Assembly: GCA_900073065.1 (NCBI GenBank)
Contig: FJOG01000057.1
Span: forward strand, 250,527-284,909
DNA length: 34,383 nucleotides
DNA from: Phialocephala subalpina
Taxonomy: Eukaryota; Ascomycota; Leotiomycetes; Helotiales; Mollisiaceae
Direction of reading: 5' to 3'
Part shown: one piece after another, positions 33,972-34,383 of the stretch
Position numbering within the stretch: position 1 is the stretch's first letter
Layout of the letters: every line of letters begins with the position of its first letter
Program-made: the position numbers and the translations under genes
The notes under the pieces: model-generated
Told to the model about the DNA's origin: nothing
Databases searched by the model: none
The model's input: only the letters and a program-made list of their open reading frames with translations

Positions 33972-34383
33972 GGTGTTGTCGATGGATGGTGATGGCAGAG
34001 TGCGATGGTGGAGGAGGAAAGTTGTATGGGAGACGCGATGGTGTAAATTTCGCGATGATGGGTTCCTAGGCTACTAGCGCGAAGTCGGCTCTTGCTGCCT
34101 TCCGCGATTGTCCCGCCACTTGGGGACAATCAAACTCGACGTTTCGACCTCTTTTTATCTGATGGTCGAGTGGACGGTCGAGAATTGATTCCTCGGCTGC
34201 AAGCGCTCGATTTCAGGTCTGGATGAATGTTCCTCACTTTCTGGTACTTTGATATGTCGCTTTCTCGAATCGGAGACAAGCTCTTAACGCCGAAGTCTCT
34301 CTGTAGGGTCAAACTTTAGCACGACCTCATACTGCCGGATTTTCAGCCTACCTATTGTCAAGTGCAAAATCACCTCTGGCCCG
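33972..34383. promoter_or_regulatory. Upstream region of Spt16, window end
   Basis: This is promoter and 5' UTR of the minus-strand Spt16 gene. I see no further gene before the window ends; the short ORFs here look random. Confidence 0.45.

Noticed and set aside
1..34383. CRISPR arrays, tRNA or rRNA genes, autonomous transposase or reverse transcriptase genes, viral insertions
   Set aside because: I looked for these on both strands and saw no supporting sequence. The tandem repeats here are minisatellite-like without spacer structure.

Overview
The window looks like nuclear DNA of a filamentous ascomycete (Pezizomycotina). The evidence is many short introns (about 45-95 bp) with GTRAGT donors and CTRAC-like branch sites, Clr5-domain genes, a secreted multi-LysM protein, fungal P450 and SDR genes, and gene-poor AT-rich islands that look like RIP-mutated repeat debris. 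A Leotiomycete is my weak guess. All gene models were spliced by eye and checked for phase; no searches were run.

Layout. 521-3292 (+): secreted protein with about six LysM-type modules. 3293-5005: non-coding, with a four-unit tandem repeat and a 252-bp MITE-like element with perfect 34-bp terminal inverted repeats. 5006-6449 (-) and 7272-8085 (+): two divergent NAD(P)-dependent oxidoreductases (NmrA/epimerase-like and atypical SDR) separated by a 134-bp minisatellite. About 8.5-11.05 kb: AT-rich island without genes, with three copies of a 150-190 bp repeat (one inverted). 11.5-19.1 kb: accessory block with a small hypothetical ORF, two tandem paralogs with an N-terminal Clr5 domain and a TPR-like helical C-terminus (the first probably broken, the second intact), and eight same-strand copies of a short ACTTTTGTC motif in the spacers. 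19269-19562 (-): small membrane protein. 19880-21308 (-): secreted alginate-lyase-like protein. 21829-24657 (+): Sae2/Ctp1/CtIP DNA-end resection factor. 24897-26899 (-): cytochrome P450 with an intact heme site but a frame-disrupted 5' end. 26844-27572 (-): small single-pass membrane protein overlapping that P450 end. 28211-29762 (+): Cdc50/Lem3 flippase subunit. 30615-33971 (-): FACT subunit Spt16.

Conserved housekeeping genes (Sae2, Cdc50, Spt16) occupy the right third. The left two thirds are accessory: secreted or metabolic genes, paralog expansion, gene decay and repeats. No operon-like unit is present. The divergent oxidoreductase pair with its minisatellite, and the Clr5/TPR tandem pair with its recurrent motif, are the most system-like features.
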